Shown: positions 21,601 to 30,617 of the stretch, in pieces
Layout of the letters: each line of letters starts with the position of its first letter
Position numbering within the stretch: position 1 is the stretch's first letter
NCBI GenBank assembly: GCA_016165875.1
Contig: JABBOT010000031.1
Span: 1-64,000, forward strand
Source of the DNA: Acanthopleura granulata
Taxonomy: Eukaryota; Mollusca; Polyplacophora; Chitonida; Chitonidae
Length of the DNA stretch: 64,000 nucleotides
Direction of reading: 5' to 3'
Notes under the pieces: model-generated
Told to the model about the DNA's origin: nothing
The model's input: the letters and a program-made list of their open reading frames with translations, nothing else
The model's database searches: none
Program-made: the position numbers and the translations under genes

Positions 21601-22068
21601 CATTTACTTTTTGTTCGTAGGATCCAATCTGATATGTTTTGCCCTTTTTGTAAAGTCAAAGAGACCAATGAGCATTTGTTGATGAATTGTTCGTTTTCAC
21701 GTCCCATGTGGCGGTTAGTTTGTAGCTGGTTAGGGCGCATTGTGGGCAAGCCTGTGCGCTGCTACATGCCCCTGATCCAGTTTAACATCCTTCCAAGTAG
21801 TGTGCAGAATGAAAAATAGGCCATATGCTTGCTATTAATCTTCGAAGCCCGACTGTCAATTTGGTTAACTCGAAATGATGTTAAATATTCAAATGCTAAG
21901 CCGTCATCCACTGGCCGTATTATGTTTTTCTTAAATCGGATTAAATTTCGAATAACGGTTGACTTTTACCGGATGTCACTCAAACAGTTCAAAAAATACT
22001 GGTGTTCATCAGATATATTTTGTGTCGTGAGAAATTATGGGAAACTCCGATTCTTATTTCAAACATAA
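18616..22068 (+). pseudogene. LINE ORF2 with two stop codons and an active-site change (copy 4)
   Basis: The reading frame matches copy 1 over its full length but has TGA at 19345-19347 (Trp codon TGG in the others) and TAG at 21817-21819 (Tyr codon TAC in the others). In addition the GGDFNC motif reads GGGFNC: Asp 137, a metal-binding residue of AP-like endonucleases, is Gly (codon 19024-19026). The shared SDQ and RQV substitutions are also present. The part after 21160 has a cluster of private substitutions. The product would be truncated after 243 aa. Confidence 0.93.
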
Positions 22069-22173
22069 TGTTCTAGAGTATAGAGTAAAGTTAGATGTAT
22101 CAGTTGTCATTGTGTGACACTTTTTAGTTCATATTTCACCAACCATTGTTAATATTCATCACTCTCATTCCAG

Positions 22174-22196
22174 AATAAATCTTTAATCAAAAAAAA
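22174..22196 (+). terminator. Polyadenylation signal and short A tract, copy 4/5 junction
   Basis: AATAAA at 22174-22179 precedes only 8 A at 22189-22196; copy 5 starts at 22197. Confidence 0.8.
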
Positions 22197-23638
22197 TGTG
22201 GGCCACTCGGGTGCGTAATTTTTACTCAGGGGGACTGCGTTCGCGCTATCCCCTTTCATAACCCCAATTGAAAATCAGAAAACACTCTCAACATCAGTGA
22301 CGACCAGATGATGTGCACTTCAACACCTGAGGGACATTTTTGCCCTTACCCTACATAATATCAGCTGGCTGCTCCGAGCAAAGTGGCATGCAGGAGGGTA
22401 AGATGTGTGTGTATGTATTGATTGACAGTGTATATACATGGAATGAGGAGGAAACGTCCAATCTGCAACCCATTTGGGTACACAACAAAAACGAAGACAA
22501 CTGGCACCTGTCTTCTATGTACGTACATATCATAAGTAGTATTAGAGCGGTAAAGCCTTCACAAGTCACGCCCAAATCCACCGTCATTACCGAGAATGCA
22601 TTGCTGTACGTACTCCCTTCGTCGCATGCACAAAGACGGTCTGCCAAATTGCAGTTCGCCCATGTCGGACGCGGGCCGCCTAATACGAGTTTGGCCAGTG
22701 GAGCTGATGCACTCAAATTTACCTGGTATAGTGCGCTACCGTGATCACGTAGGCGGTGGCCCATCCAGTGTGATCTGTGCACAAAGAACGCTTCTTTGTT
22801 GTATTCCCAGAGGGGCGGCAGACCTCCGGTGGAGAGCCGGAAGGCAAAAATAGCCTCTTTTTTCCCCATCTGTCCCCTCTTTGTAACAGGGGGGTAGCCG
22901 TTAATGTCTCAATTCATCGATCCAGATGTGTTGTCTCGTACCGCGTGACTTGTTATTTCGGGCTCCTTGCTCAACGGAAAATCTGTGAAGGATGTCTTCT
23001 ACTCTTACCTATTCAAGTCTCATTGTGTCTACAGGACACAAGTAGAAGCGTTTGGACGTCTCAGAGCTGTCGGGCAATATTTTGTGACATTCGTAGACAG
23101 GCATGTCTATTTGGACGTGATTAACGCTAACATGCTTACCCTCGCCCAAGGTGTTAAAGCAGAGCTGCAAATGTACATTAAGGTGCGCACTTTGGCCAGG
23201 GTACACTGGTTCTGCCCTTCGTCTCCAACGCGACAGTTAGTGCTTTCTTCGACCGTTTCGGTAAAGTAGAGAAGGTGCAGTTTTGCACCAAGGAGGACAG
23301 CATGATGTCTGACGTTCGGAGGGTGTCCATGGAGGTGGATCACAGCCGACGGCAAGATATCCCTTATATGGCGGACATCGTGGGGTGTTCGGTTTTGGTG
23401 TCGGTGAGGGGACGTCCGCCCAAGTGTTTGAGGTGCAACGTCCTTGGACATGTGCGCGCGAATTGTCCAGCCATCAGGTGCTGGATAGATAAACAGGCCA
23501 ACGTCTGGATGACTCCACCGAAAACCAAACCTCAGGGGGAGGTAGAGGGTACGGAAGAAGAGTGGGTTGCGAAGCCGCCAGATACCAGTGCGTTACCCTT
23601 TGGGGCTGGTAACCGACGTTTGTCACCAACGGAGAAAC

Positions 23639-23890
23639 GGAGAAACGGGAAGACCTCTAGGAACCCGAATTAAAGAACACAAGTCATCCTTCGAAAAATC
23701 TGATTCCAAATCCGCTGTAAGAGACCACATGCAAGAAAACCCACACCACAACATCAAATGGAACACAATCACAACACTAAACTCCAATCAACCCAACTGG
23801 AAAAAGCATAAACTGCAAGAAGCCATCGAGATTAAGAGATTAATGTCTAGCGTCAACAGAGCCCAAGGGATTTACCTTCCCTCAACATAA
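23639..23890 (+). pseudogene. GIY-YIG nuclease C-terminus of a Penelope-like element
   Basis: The frame reads GETGRPLGTRIKEH, then a central segment with SAVRDH and HNIKW, and ends MSSVNRAQGIYLPST with a stop at 23888-23890. This matches the order of conserved pieces at the C-terminal end of Penelope-like elements: R..EH, SA..(E/D)H, H.I, and NR..G..LP before the stop. The catalytic GIY and YIG strands and all of the reverse transcriptase are missing, so the piece is a truncated relic with no expected activity. Family assignment is from motif order only. Confidence 0.75.
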
Positions 23891-24103
23891 CCTATTCATC
23901 CTCCTGACCTGACCTGGAACCCCATCGAGCCTAATCCCCCTGAATATTGTTCTACATGTTGACACTTGTATCTCTACTTGCTATATTTAAGAGTGTTGTC
24001 TTGATTTCACTCACTTGAAACCGATGTTAGTATCTACATCGAAACGTCGTGATAATAAACCAAGAAGTTGTATATCCATAAGAAAGACATGATCTAGTGT
24101 ACT
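23641..24103 (+). mobile_element. 5'-truncated Penelope-like element fragment
   Basis: This 463-bp insertion in copy 5 ORF1 is a 3' fragment of a Penelope-like retroelement. It contains the C-terminal end of the GIY-YIG endonuclease and the 3'UTR. The target sequence GGAGAAACGG occurs at 23631-23640, again at 23639-23648, and on the right at 24104-24113. It is either a 10-bp target duplication or, because the same bases also encode the start of the nuclease segment (GETGR), a microhomology junction. Confidence 0.8.
24019..24052 (+). other. Hammerhead-ribozyme-like segment of the Penelope-like 3' end
   Basis: A short stem (GATGT with ACATC) is followed by GAAACGTCG. Hammerhead ribozymes are known in Penelope-like elements and have a stem II followed by GAAA. 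The expected CUGAUGA box is only partly matched (CCGATG), so this is at best a degenerate copy. Confidence 0.25.
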
Positions 24104-25572
24104 GGAGAAACGGACGTCAAACGAGAAGGACGACGACCCTGACCTAGAAGAATCGTGCGAGTCTCCTGACCCAACCGAACCTGGCGCAAAGAGATCCAGA
24201 TCAGCGGAGGACGTGGAGTGCGCGGAAGACCCGCCGTAGCTGTACATTGTGCACATTTCCAGCCGGCAATGACATCCTTTATGTCCCAGGACTTAGGATT
24301 TAAACTAACTATTCGGATTTGATTTGCTCGTGTGGATTTGACCCGGCCCGCCCAACGAACTGTAAGTACTTTTTACGTGTTACACTCAGTTTATGTCCTG
24401 TATTCAGAATGAATGAATGAATGACTATGGCTTAACGCGACATCGTCAATATCTCAGCCATATCGTGGCGAGAACAATGTGGAAACACGAGACAGTTCAG
24501 GTTTGTGATAGTGATATGAGAACATTAAAAAGAAACCAAAAACGTACGGACATGATTAAAATCAGCGAAGAAAACCAAAACAGCTAAAACTCGAAAAATT
24601 GCATATTAAGAAAGTTTTGTGAGGAGTATTTATGAAAATAAAATTTATATTTTATGATACAGTTCAATGGCCTTCAAATATTTTATGACAGCGTCGCCAG
24701 CTGTCAAACAAATCACATATGGAGTTTACTGTGTAGAATCTTTGCCGCACATGGGCAAAGTCCACACAGTCAACCAGGATATGTTTGATGCCGTATTCAG
24801 CACCACATCCAACACACCCGGGAGCACTGCTCCCATCCAGGATAAAGTTGTGTTAGACGAGAATGCCCAACACGGCATCTTGTGAAAACCACTTGGTCTC
24901 TACGAGATATACCCAGTGTATAAGAGTTATGGCCAATGACAAGGTGAATAGGCTACAGTTTATTACACACCTGCACGTCCCATTCATCCTGCCAAAGGCG
25001 ACGAATATACTTAAGAATATTAGGTTTAAAATCAGCATAACGGATTTTAACTTTTGATAGGGCTTTATTTTTAGGGCAGCCTTTGCGTCCCTGTCCACGA
25101 CTGTGTTTCCATGGATACTAGTATGGCTTGGTATCCAACAGAATATAATATCTCTGCCTCTTTTAATCATTTTCCTGTGTAAGCCTCAAATTTGCATAAT
25201 AAGCGGGTTTTTGAATTTATTATTCTGCATTGCCAAAAGGCAGGAGAGCGAGTCACTGCATATCATTGCCCTCTGGGCACGCCCAGAGGAAACATATGAT
25301 AAGGCCAGGAGTATAGCCCTGGCTTCTGCAGAAAAGATACACGATGAATGAATGAATGAATGATTATGGCTTAACGCCACATCGGCAATATCTCAGCCAT
25401 ATCGTGGCGAGAACAAGGTGGTAACACGAGACGGTAAAGGTTTTCGATAGTCACTGCAGAACATTAAAAGGAAAACAAAAAATTTCTGACATGGGTTAAA
25501 ATCAGGTAAGAAAAACAAAACAGTTAAAAACTCGAACAACCAGCATATTACGGAAATTTTATAACATAAAAT

Positions 25573-28500
25573 TTATATTTTATGATAAAGGCCAATGGCC
25601 TTCAAATATTTGATGACAGCGTCGCCAGCGATGCTGTCAAACAAATCATATATGGAGTTTACTGTGTAGAACCTTTGCCGCACGTGGGCAAAGTCCACAC
25701 AGTGAATCAGGATATGTTTGATGCCGTACTGCGCATCACATCCAACACACTTGGGAGCACTGCCCCCATCCAGGATAAAATTGTGTGTTAGACGAGAATG
25801 CCCAACACGGCATCTAGTTAAAACCACTTGGTCTCTACGAGACATACCAAACGTAAAAGAGTCATAGCCTATGACAGGGTGAATGGCGTGCAGTTTGTTA
25901 TCGACCTGCAGGTCCCATTCATCCTGCCAAAGGCGACAAATGTATTTAAGAATATTAGATTTTAAGTCAGTATAAGGAATTTTAATCTTAGATATGGGTT
26001 TATTAAGAGCAGCTTTCGCTTCCCTGTCTGCGACTGTGTTTCCGTGAATACCAATATGACTTGGTATCCAACAGAATACAATATCTTTCCCTCTTTTAAT
26101 TAACTTTCTATGGATGGCTAATATTTCTAGTATTAACGGGTTTTGAAATTTCTTTTTCTCTATTGCCAAAAGGCAGGACAACGAGTCACTGCATATGACT
26201 GCTCTGTCGGCAGCGTCGGATGAAACGTATGATAAAGCCAGAAGTATAGCTCTGGCCTCGGCAGAAAATATTGAAGACGAGGATGGAAGGCGAAGAGAGG
26301 CGACTCGCTGTTCCAAGACAGCCGCAGCCGCCACCCTGTCCCCATCCTTCGATCCGTCAGTATATATAAATTTATAATCCGGATAATTGGCTTTTACTTC
26401 AGCGAAACTTTGCTGAATTATCAGAGGGTTTGTATCGGATTTCTTATGTTGACGTAGATCAAATAGTAATTTAGCTTGTGGGAGAAGCCAGGGAGGAGAC
26501 TCCGGAAAAGAAACCGGAGCTATGTCCTCCAGCTTGATGTTAGCTTCCACAATATGGTCCCGAACACGAAGACCAAAGGAAGAAATTTTGTTGGAACATT
26601 TACTATATTTATCTGCGTATGATGGATTAAAAACACAGTCGTAGGCAGGGTTTGTTGGGTGAGCTTTAAGCTTAGCGACGTACTGAAGGCTGAGTTTTAT
26701 ACGCCTGTGATATAAAGAAGGCTCATTAGCTTCTACGTATAAACTCTCTACTGGTGAGGTCCTATAGGCACCAAGGCTGAGCCTCAGACCTTGGTGATGG
26801 ACCGGATCCAACATTTTAAGATATGATTTCCTAGCGGAACCATAAATGATGGACCCATAGTCCAATTTCGACCTCACCAGAGAACGATACAAATTGAGTA
26901 ACACTGATCGGTCAGCACCCCACTCAGTGCTAGACACGACCTTAATTATATCCAGAGCCTTTGTACATTTAGCCTTAAGCATTTTTATGTGAGCTATAAA
27001 GGATAATTTACTGTCGAACAAAACCCCTAAAAATTTATTTTCTCCAACAATTTTCACTGGTTCACCACAAAATTTAAGCTCAGGGTCTAGATGAAGTTTG
27101 CGTTTATTACAGAAATGCATACCCACGGTTTTAGACGTAGAAAATCTAAACCCATTGGCAACTGCCCATTTCTCGATCTTATTGAGACAAAGTTGCAGTT
27201 GTCGCTCGATGTTATTCATATTTTTAGCGCGGTAGCATATCAGGAAATCATCCACATATAAACAACCCTCAATACCAGATGTTAATGTTTGGGTCAAGCT
27301 ATTAATTTTTATGCTGAACAGCGTAGGTGAAAGGATACTGCCCTGGGGCACACCCATCTCTTGTTCGTAAGGGTCCGAAAGAGTGGACCCCACTAGTACC
27401 TTAAACTGACGATCAGATAAAAACTGAGATATAAATAAAGGTAAGCGACCTTTTAAACCCATATCAGCAAGGTCTTTTAAAATACCATATTTCCATGTGG
27501 TGTCGTAAGCCTTTTCCAAGTCGAAAAATATTGATACCACATGTTCATTATTAATAAAACCATCACGAATGAAGGTTTCAAATCGAACAAGGTGATCCGT
27601 AGTGGATCGACCTTGACGAAAACCACATTGAATGTTTGATAAAAGCATGTTGGCTTCAAGAAACCAAACAAGTCTATCATTTATCATCCGTTCCATAGTC
27701 TTACAGACGCAACTGGTAAGAGCTATGGGACGGTAATTTCTCGGATCACTATGATCCTTACCCGGTTTAGGCACCGGGATAACATACGCCTCTCTCCATG
27801 ATGGGGGAAATTTACCGGTCTTCCAAATATCATTAAGTAAGTCCAAGAGTGTCTCCAATGGCTCAGATGGTAAGTGGTTCAGAAGCTTATAATATATATT
27901 ATCCGGGCCGCACGCAGTATCGTGTGCCTTTTTTAGAGAAGTTTTAAGCTCTTCAATTGAAAATGGACGATTATAGTCTTCTGAATTCTTAGAAGAGAAG
28001 GGCAATTTAATTTTCTCTTTCTGGCTTTTAATATGCTGGAATTCAGGAGAATAATTCCCAGGTGAAGATTTGTGGGATATTGTTTCACCTATTTTATTGA
28101 CTATATCATGCGGTGAAGTTAATAAGGTATCACCATCCTTTAAGTGCTGAACTCTGGCTTTACTGTTCTTGCCCTTAAGTTTCTGAACCATGTTCCAGAC
28201 CTTACGCATGGGTGTTTTGGACGTAATGCCTGAAACAAAGTTCCGCCAACAAGATCGTCTCTTGGACTTAATTAATCGACGAGCCTTGGCTCCAAGTATG
28301 CGAACCTGGTTTAAATTATTATCATCAGGATAATGATTAAATCTGCGCTCGGCCTTTTTTCGGTCTCTTATAGCCTTACGACAGTCACTGTCATACCAGG
28401 GTTTACTTTTGGATTTGGGATTTGTCGAGGTCTTAGGGATGGTTCTATCGGCTGCTCTTAATATGAGTTCATTAAATGTAAGCAAAGGATCATCTGCAGC

Positions 28501-29268
28501 ATTAATATTCTCTGCAGTGATGTCAGCTTCACAGAACATCTCAAATGCCATCCAATCTGCTTTATCGAACTTCCACCTAGCTACACGTTCTAAAGAATTA
28601 CAAGTGAGATGCTCTAGGACAAGAGGAAAATGATCACTACCACAAAGATCGTCATGCACCTTCCAAGAAAAATCCGGGAGAAGTGATGGATCAGTGATAG
28701 TGAGATCGATAGCAGAATATGAACCATTACCTGGATGTAAGTAGGTATTAGAACCATTATTGAAATAACATAGTTCATCTTTAAATAAGAAATCTTCTAC
28801 TACTTTGCCCTTATCGTTCACATTATTACTACCCCACAGAGGGTTATGCGCATTAAAATCTCCCATAATTATGAAAGGAGTTGGCAGTTGGTCTTTTAAA
28901 TTATGCAACTGGCAAAATGACAAAGAAGAATGAGGAGGAACATAAACTGAACATAAGGTGATTGTTTCCGATAAGGAAACACGGACGGCTACAGCCTGAA
29001 GCTCTGTGTCGAGAGCAACAGGGCTGTGAATTATATTATTATTCACTAAAATAGAGGAGCCGCCACGAGCTCGTTCTTCCTCGTTAGAGTAAGTGCTATA
29101 TAGTGTAAAACTTTTCAGTGATATTTTATCTTTGTCAGATGTCTTCAGGTGAGTTTCCTGAAGACAAAGGGCAATTGGATTTAAATATTGAACTAACTGT
29201 GTTATTTCAATGAGATTTATTTTAAGACCTCGACAATTCCACTGTATAATTTTGTCTAAGGAAGCCAT
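25573..29268 (-). CDS. LINE ORF2: endonuclease, reverse transcriptase and RNase H (element A)
   Basis: This 1231-aa protein makes the target nick, copies element RNA and probably removes the RNA strand. An AP-like endonuclease lies at about 1-230 (QWNCRG, QETHL, GDFNAHN near 137, SDH near 212). A reverse transcriptase follows at about 430-770 (RPIALTS, GFRQGRS, FFDLEKAYD, GVPQGSILSP, YVDD near 671). RNase H is at about 965-1090, with its Asp/Glu series visible in YTDGSK, SAEARA, CSDSLS and TVADREAK. A CX2CX7HX4C knuckle lies near 1177. Its ATG overlaps the ORF1 stop (minus-strand TAATG at 29266-29270), suggesting translation by termination and reinitiation. No stop or frameshift is present. 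Confidence 0.93.
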   Translation of the reverse strand: MASLDKIIQWNCRGLKINLIEITQLVQYLNPIALCLQETHLKTSDKDKISLKSFTLYSTYSNEEERARGGSSILVNNNIIHSPVALDTELQAVAVRVSLSETITLCSVYVPPHSSLSFCQLHNLKDQLPTPFIIMGDFNAHNPLWGSNNVNDKGKVVEDFLFKDELCYFNNGSNTYLHPGNGSYSAIDLTITDPSLLPDFSWKVHDDLCGSDHFPLVLEHLTCNSLERVARWKFDKADWMAFEMFCEADITAENINAADDPLLTFNELILRAADRTIPKTSTNPKSKSKPWYDSDCRKAIRDRKKAERRFNHYPDDNNLNQVRILGAKARRLIKSKRRSCWRNFVSGITSKTPMRKVWNMVQKLKGKNSKARVQHLKDGDTLLTSPHDIVNKIGETISHKSSPGNYSPEFQHIKSQKEKIKLPFSSKNSEDYNRPFSIEELKTSLKKAHDTACGPDNIYYKLLNHLPSEPLETLLDLLNDIWKTGKFPPSWREAYVIPVPKPGKDHSDPRNYRPIALTSCVCKTMERMINDRLVWFLEANMLLSNIQCGFRQGRSTTDHLVRFETFIRDGFINNEHVVSIFFDLEKAYDTTWKYGILKDLADMGLKGRLPLFISQFLSDRQFKVLVGSTLSDPYEQEMGVPQGSILSPTLFSIKINSLTQTLTSGIEGCLYVDDFLICYRAKNMNNIERQLQLCLNKIEKWAVANGFRFSTSKTVGMHFCNKRKLHLDPELKFCGEPVKIVGENKFLGVLFDSKLSFIAHIKMLKAKCTKALDIIKVVSSTEWGADRSVLLNLYRSLVRSKLDYGSIIYGSARKSYLKMLDPVHHQGLRLSLGAYRTSPVESLYVEANEPSLYHRRIKLSLQYVAKLKAHPTNPAYDCVFNPSYADKYSKCSNKISSFGLRVRDHIVEANIKLEDIAPVSFPESPPWLLPQAKLLFDLRQHKKSDTNPLIIQQSFAEVKANYPDYKFIYTDGSKDGDRVAAAAVLEQRVASLRLPSSSSIFSAEARAILLALSYVSSDAADRAVICSDSLSCLLAIEKKKFQNPLILEILAIHRKLIKRGKDIVFCWIPSHIGIHGNTVADREAKAALNKPISKIKIPYTDLKSNILKYICRLWQDEWDLQVDNKLHAIHPVIGYDSFTFGMSRRDQVVLTRCRVGHSRLTHNFILDGGSAPKCVGCDAQYGIKHILIHCVDFAHVRQRFYTVNSIYDLFDSIAGDAVIKYLKAIGLYHKI

Positions 29269-30617
29269 TATGGAGGGAGGCGTATGGGGGATTTGTGTCT
29301 GGACCGTGCACGACCCTTTTTGGGAGACCTACTAGTAGATCTCCCCGATGCAGACGATGTATCCATCATGTCCGCATCGAACGTTGAAGGACCGACGTCC
29401 TGCAACGACCCAAACTTATTGAAAGTTCGGATAGGGTCCCTAGTAGCCTTGGAGGGACGCTCTGTGGGGCCACTAGGTTTACCTTTCTTGTGATGTTTAT
29501 CACCCGCTGCATTTAGTGAAGACCCAACGGGTTTAGAGGATTTGGATTTATTTGCACAAGGTTTGTTGTGAGATGGAGAATCAGGTGAAGTAGCGGCTTT
29601 TTCAGTAAGATTGATATCGGTTTGTGATGAAGAACTGGCCGTGTTTTTCAACGGATTTACGACCAGTTTCTGTGGCTTCTCTATACCAATGGGCCAAGTG
29701 AATGATGTTTGAACTCCTACCGAAACGGAGGGTTTCTTGACAACATTGGCATAGGTAGATTTAGTCAGGCCATTGGTGACAGAGACAAGACGTTTGGCTT
29801 CTTGATACGATAAGTTATTTTTGCATTTAAGGGTTATGATTTCCTTTTCCTTTTTGAAGACAGGGCAATCCTTGGAAGAGGCCATGTGGGCTCCGCTGCA
29901 ATTCCAGCATTTTATGGTGTTTGTGCAGTCGAAACCCTCGTGACCAGCTTCCGCACATCTGAAACAGACCAGTTTATTTCGGCATTGACCCCTGCCATGG
30001 CCAAACCTCTGGCAGGAGAAACACCTGGTCGGGTTCGGTATGAATAATTCTACCCGCACACTGTACGGCCCAATGAACATTGACGTTGGGAGAGACGGGT
30101 TATTAAACGTTACGCGATACGTATTTGTTTTAATGAGGTTCCCATCTCTCTTGATGGTAAAACGTTTGACGTTGAGTACGCCCTGGTCCTTCAGTTGCTC
30201 TGTTATTTCTTGTTCTGTCATGTCGTATAGATCTTGGTCTCTGTCACGAATGATGCCGTGAGAGCAGTTTAAGGTTTTATGTGGGGTAACAGAAACAGCT
30301 TGCTCCCCAATATTTTCAATTCTGAGTAAGTTAATGTACTGTTGTTTTCGAAAACATTCCACAAGAATTTTGCCAGACTTTAACTTTTTCACTTGTTTCA
30401 AAGTGCCTGCGTAGCTCTTCAAAGTTTTATTCAATACGAAAGGATTGATTTTCATCTTTGCCTGATTCTCATTTTCACTAGATATCACCAGAAAGGATGG
30501 GAAGTGAGAACTTCCCGATTCCACATCCAGTGGTATCTCGTTTTTCCTTTTTTTCCCCACAACTGGGGAAGGCTGTGACATAGAAACATTTGGAGTAGGG
30601 GAATTAGAGGTAGACAT
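29268..30617 (-). CDS. LINE ORF1: RNA-binding protein with three zinc knuckles (element A)
   Basis: This 449-aa protein is expected to bind element RNA. Residues about 198-245 hold three knuckles: CFSCQRFGHGRGQC and CFRCAEAGHEGFDC (both CX2CX4HX4C), then CWNCSGAHMASSKDC (CX2CX4HX5C). The C-terminal tail is rich in Ser, Lys and Arg and ends in an RSRHKSP-like stretch. The N-terminal 60 or so residues differ strongly from those of elements B, C and D, although the outer 5'UTR is almost identical to theirs. ORF1 stops within the TAATG that starts ORF2. Confidence 0.92.
   Translation of the reverse strand: MSTSNSPTPNVSMSQPSPVVGKKRKNEIPLDVESGSSHFPSFLVISSENENQAKMKINPFVLNKTLKSYAGTLKQVKKLKSGKILVECFRKQQYINLLRIENIGEQAVSVTPHKTLNCSHGIIRDRDQDLYDMTEQEITEQLKDQGVLNVKRFTIKRDGNLIKTNTYRVTFNNPSLPTSMFIGPYSVRVELFIPNPTRCFSCQRFGHGRGQCRNKLVCFRCAEAGHEGFDCTNTIKCWNCSGAHMASSKDCPVFKKEKEIITLKCKNNLSYQEAKRLVSVTNGLTKSTYANVVKKPSVSVGVQTSFTWPIGIEKPQKLVVNPLKNTASSSSQTDINLTEKAATSPDSPSHNKPCANKSKSSKPVGSSLNAAGDKHHKKGKPSGPTERPSKATRDPIRTFNKFGSLQDVGPSTFDADMMDTSSASGRSTSRSPKKGRARSRHKSPIRLPP

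Larger units (their letters stand above)
16703..22196 (+). mobile_element. Copy 4: mosaic Tx1-like LINE unit with disabled ORF2
   Basis: This 5494-bp unit has three parts. The first 95 bp or so are old-type, shared with copy 5 (TGTGGG, GTGCGTAA, AATCAGA). From about 16797 to 21100 it is nearly identical to copy 1. From about 21160 to the end it again carries many private or old-type differences. ORF1 is open; ORF2 has two premature stops. The A run is only 8 long and its upstream sequence reads TTTAATC, not TTTATTC. Confidence 0.95.
22904..24239 (+). pseudogene. LINE ORF1 relic interrupted by a Penelope-like fragment (copy 5)
   Basis: The ATG at 22904 and the following MSQFIDPD codons match the other copies. 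A TGA soon follows, there is a frameshift near 23210, and the second zinc knuckle is deleted around 23480. The first knuckle is kept near 23425-23470. The insertion at about 23641-24103 splits the acidic tail; the end resumes at 24104 and the ORF1 stop is TAG at 24237-24239. Conservation of the ATG here, with loss of the frame upstream, supports 957 as the start in copy 1. Confidence 0.88.
1..24407 (+). repeat. Head-to-tail array of a Tx1/L1-clade LINE
   Basis: Five complete or near-complete units and one 3' tail follow each other in the same orientation with no foreign DNA between units. ORF2 start codons lie at 2131, 7619, 13118 and 18616, giving periods of 5488, 5499 and 5498 bp. Units meet at an A run (13, 12, 13, 12 and 8 A) preceded by AATAAA and followed at once by the next 5' end. 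Copies 1-4 are nearly identical; copy 5 is clearly diverged and continues at 36287-38336 after a later insertion. The left edge lies outside the window. Confidence 0.95.

Noticed and set aside
1..22196. Array as pure assembly artefact
   Set aside because: Units carry distinct private variants (10-bp deletion, two stops, different A-run lengths), so they are not one read set duplicated. Copy number still needs long reads.
1..22196. Telomere-maintaining LINE array like Drosophila HeT-A/TART
   Set aside because: The head-to-tail layout fits, but copies share damaged active sites, the right side runs into ordinary DNA, and no telomeric repeats are seen in the window.
24019..24052. A functional hammerhead ribozyme
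   Set aside because: The CUGAUGA box is degenerate and stem I is unclear; kept only as a low-confidence remnant.
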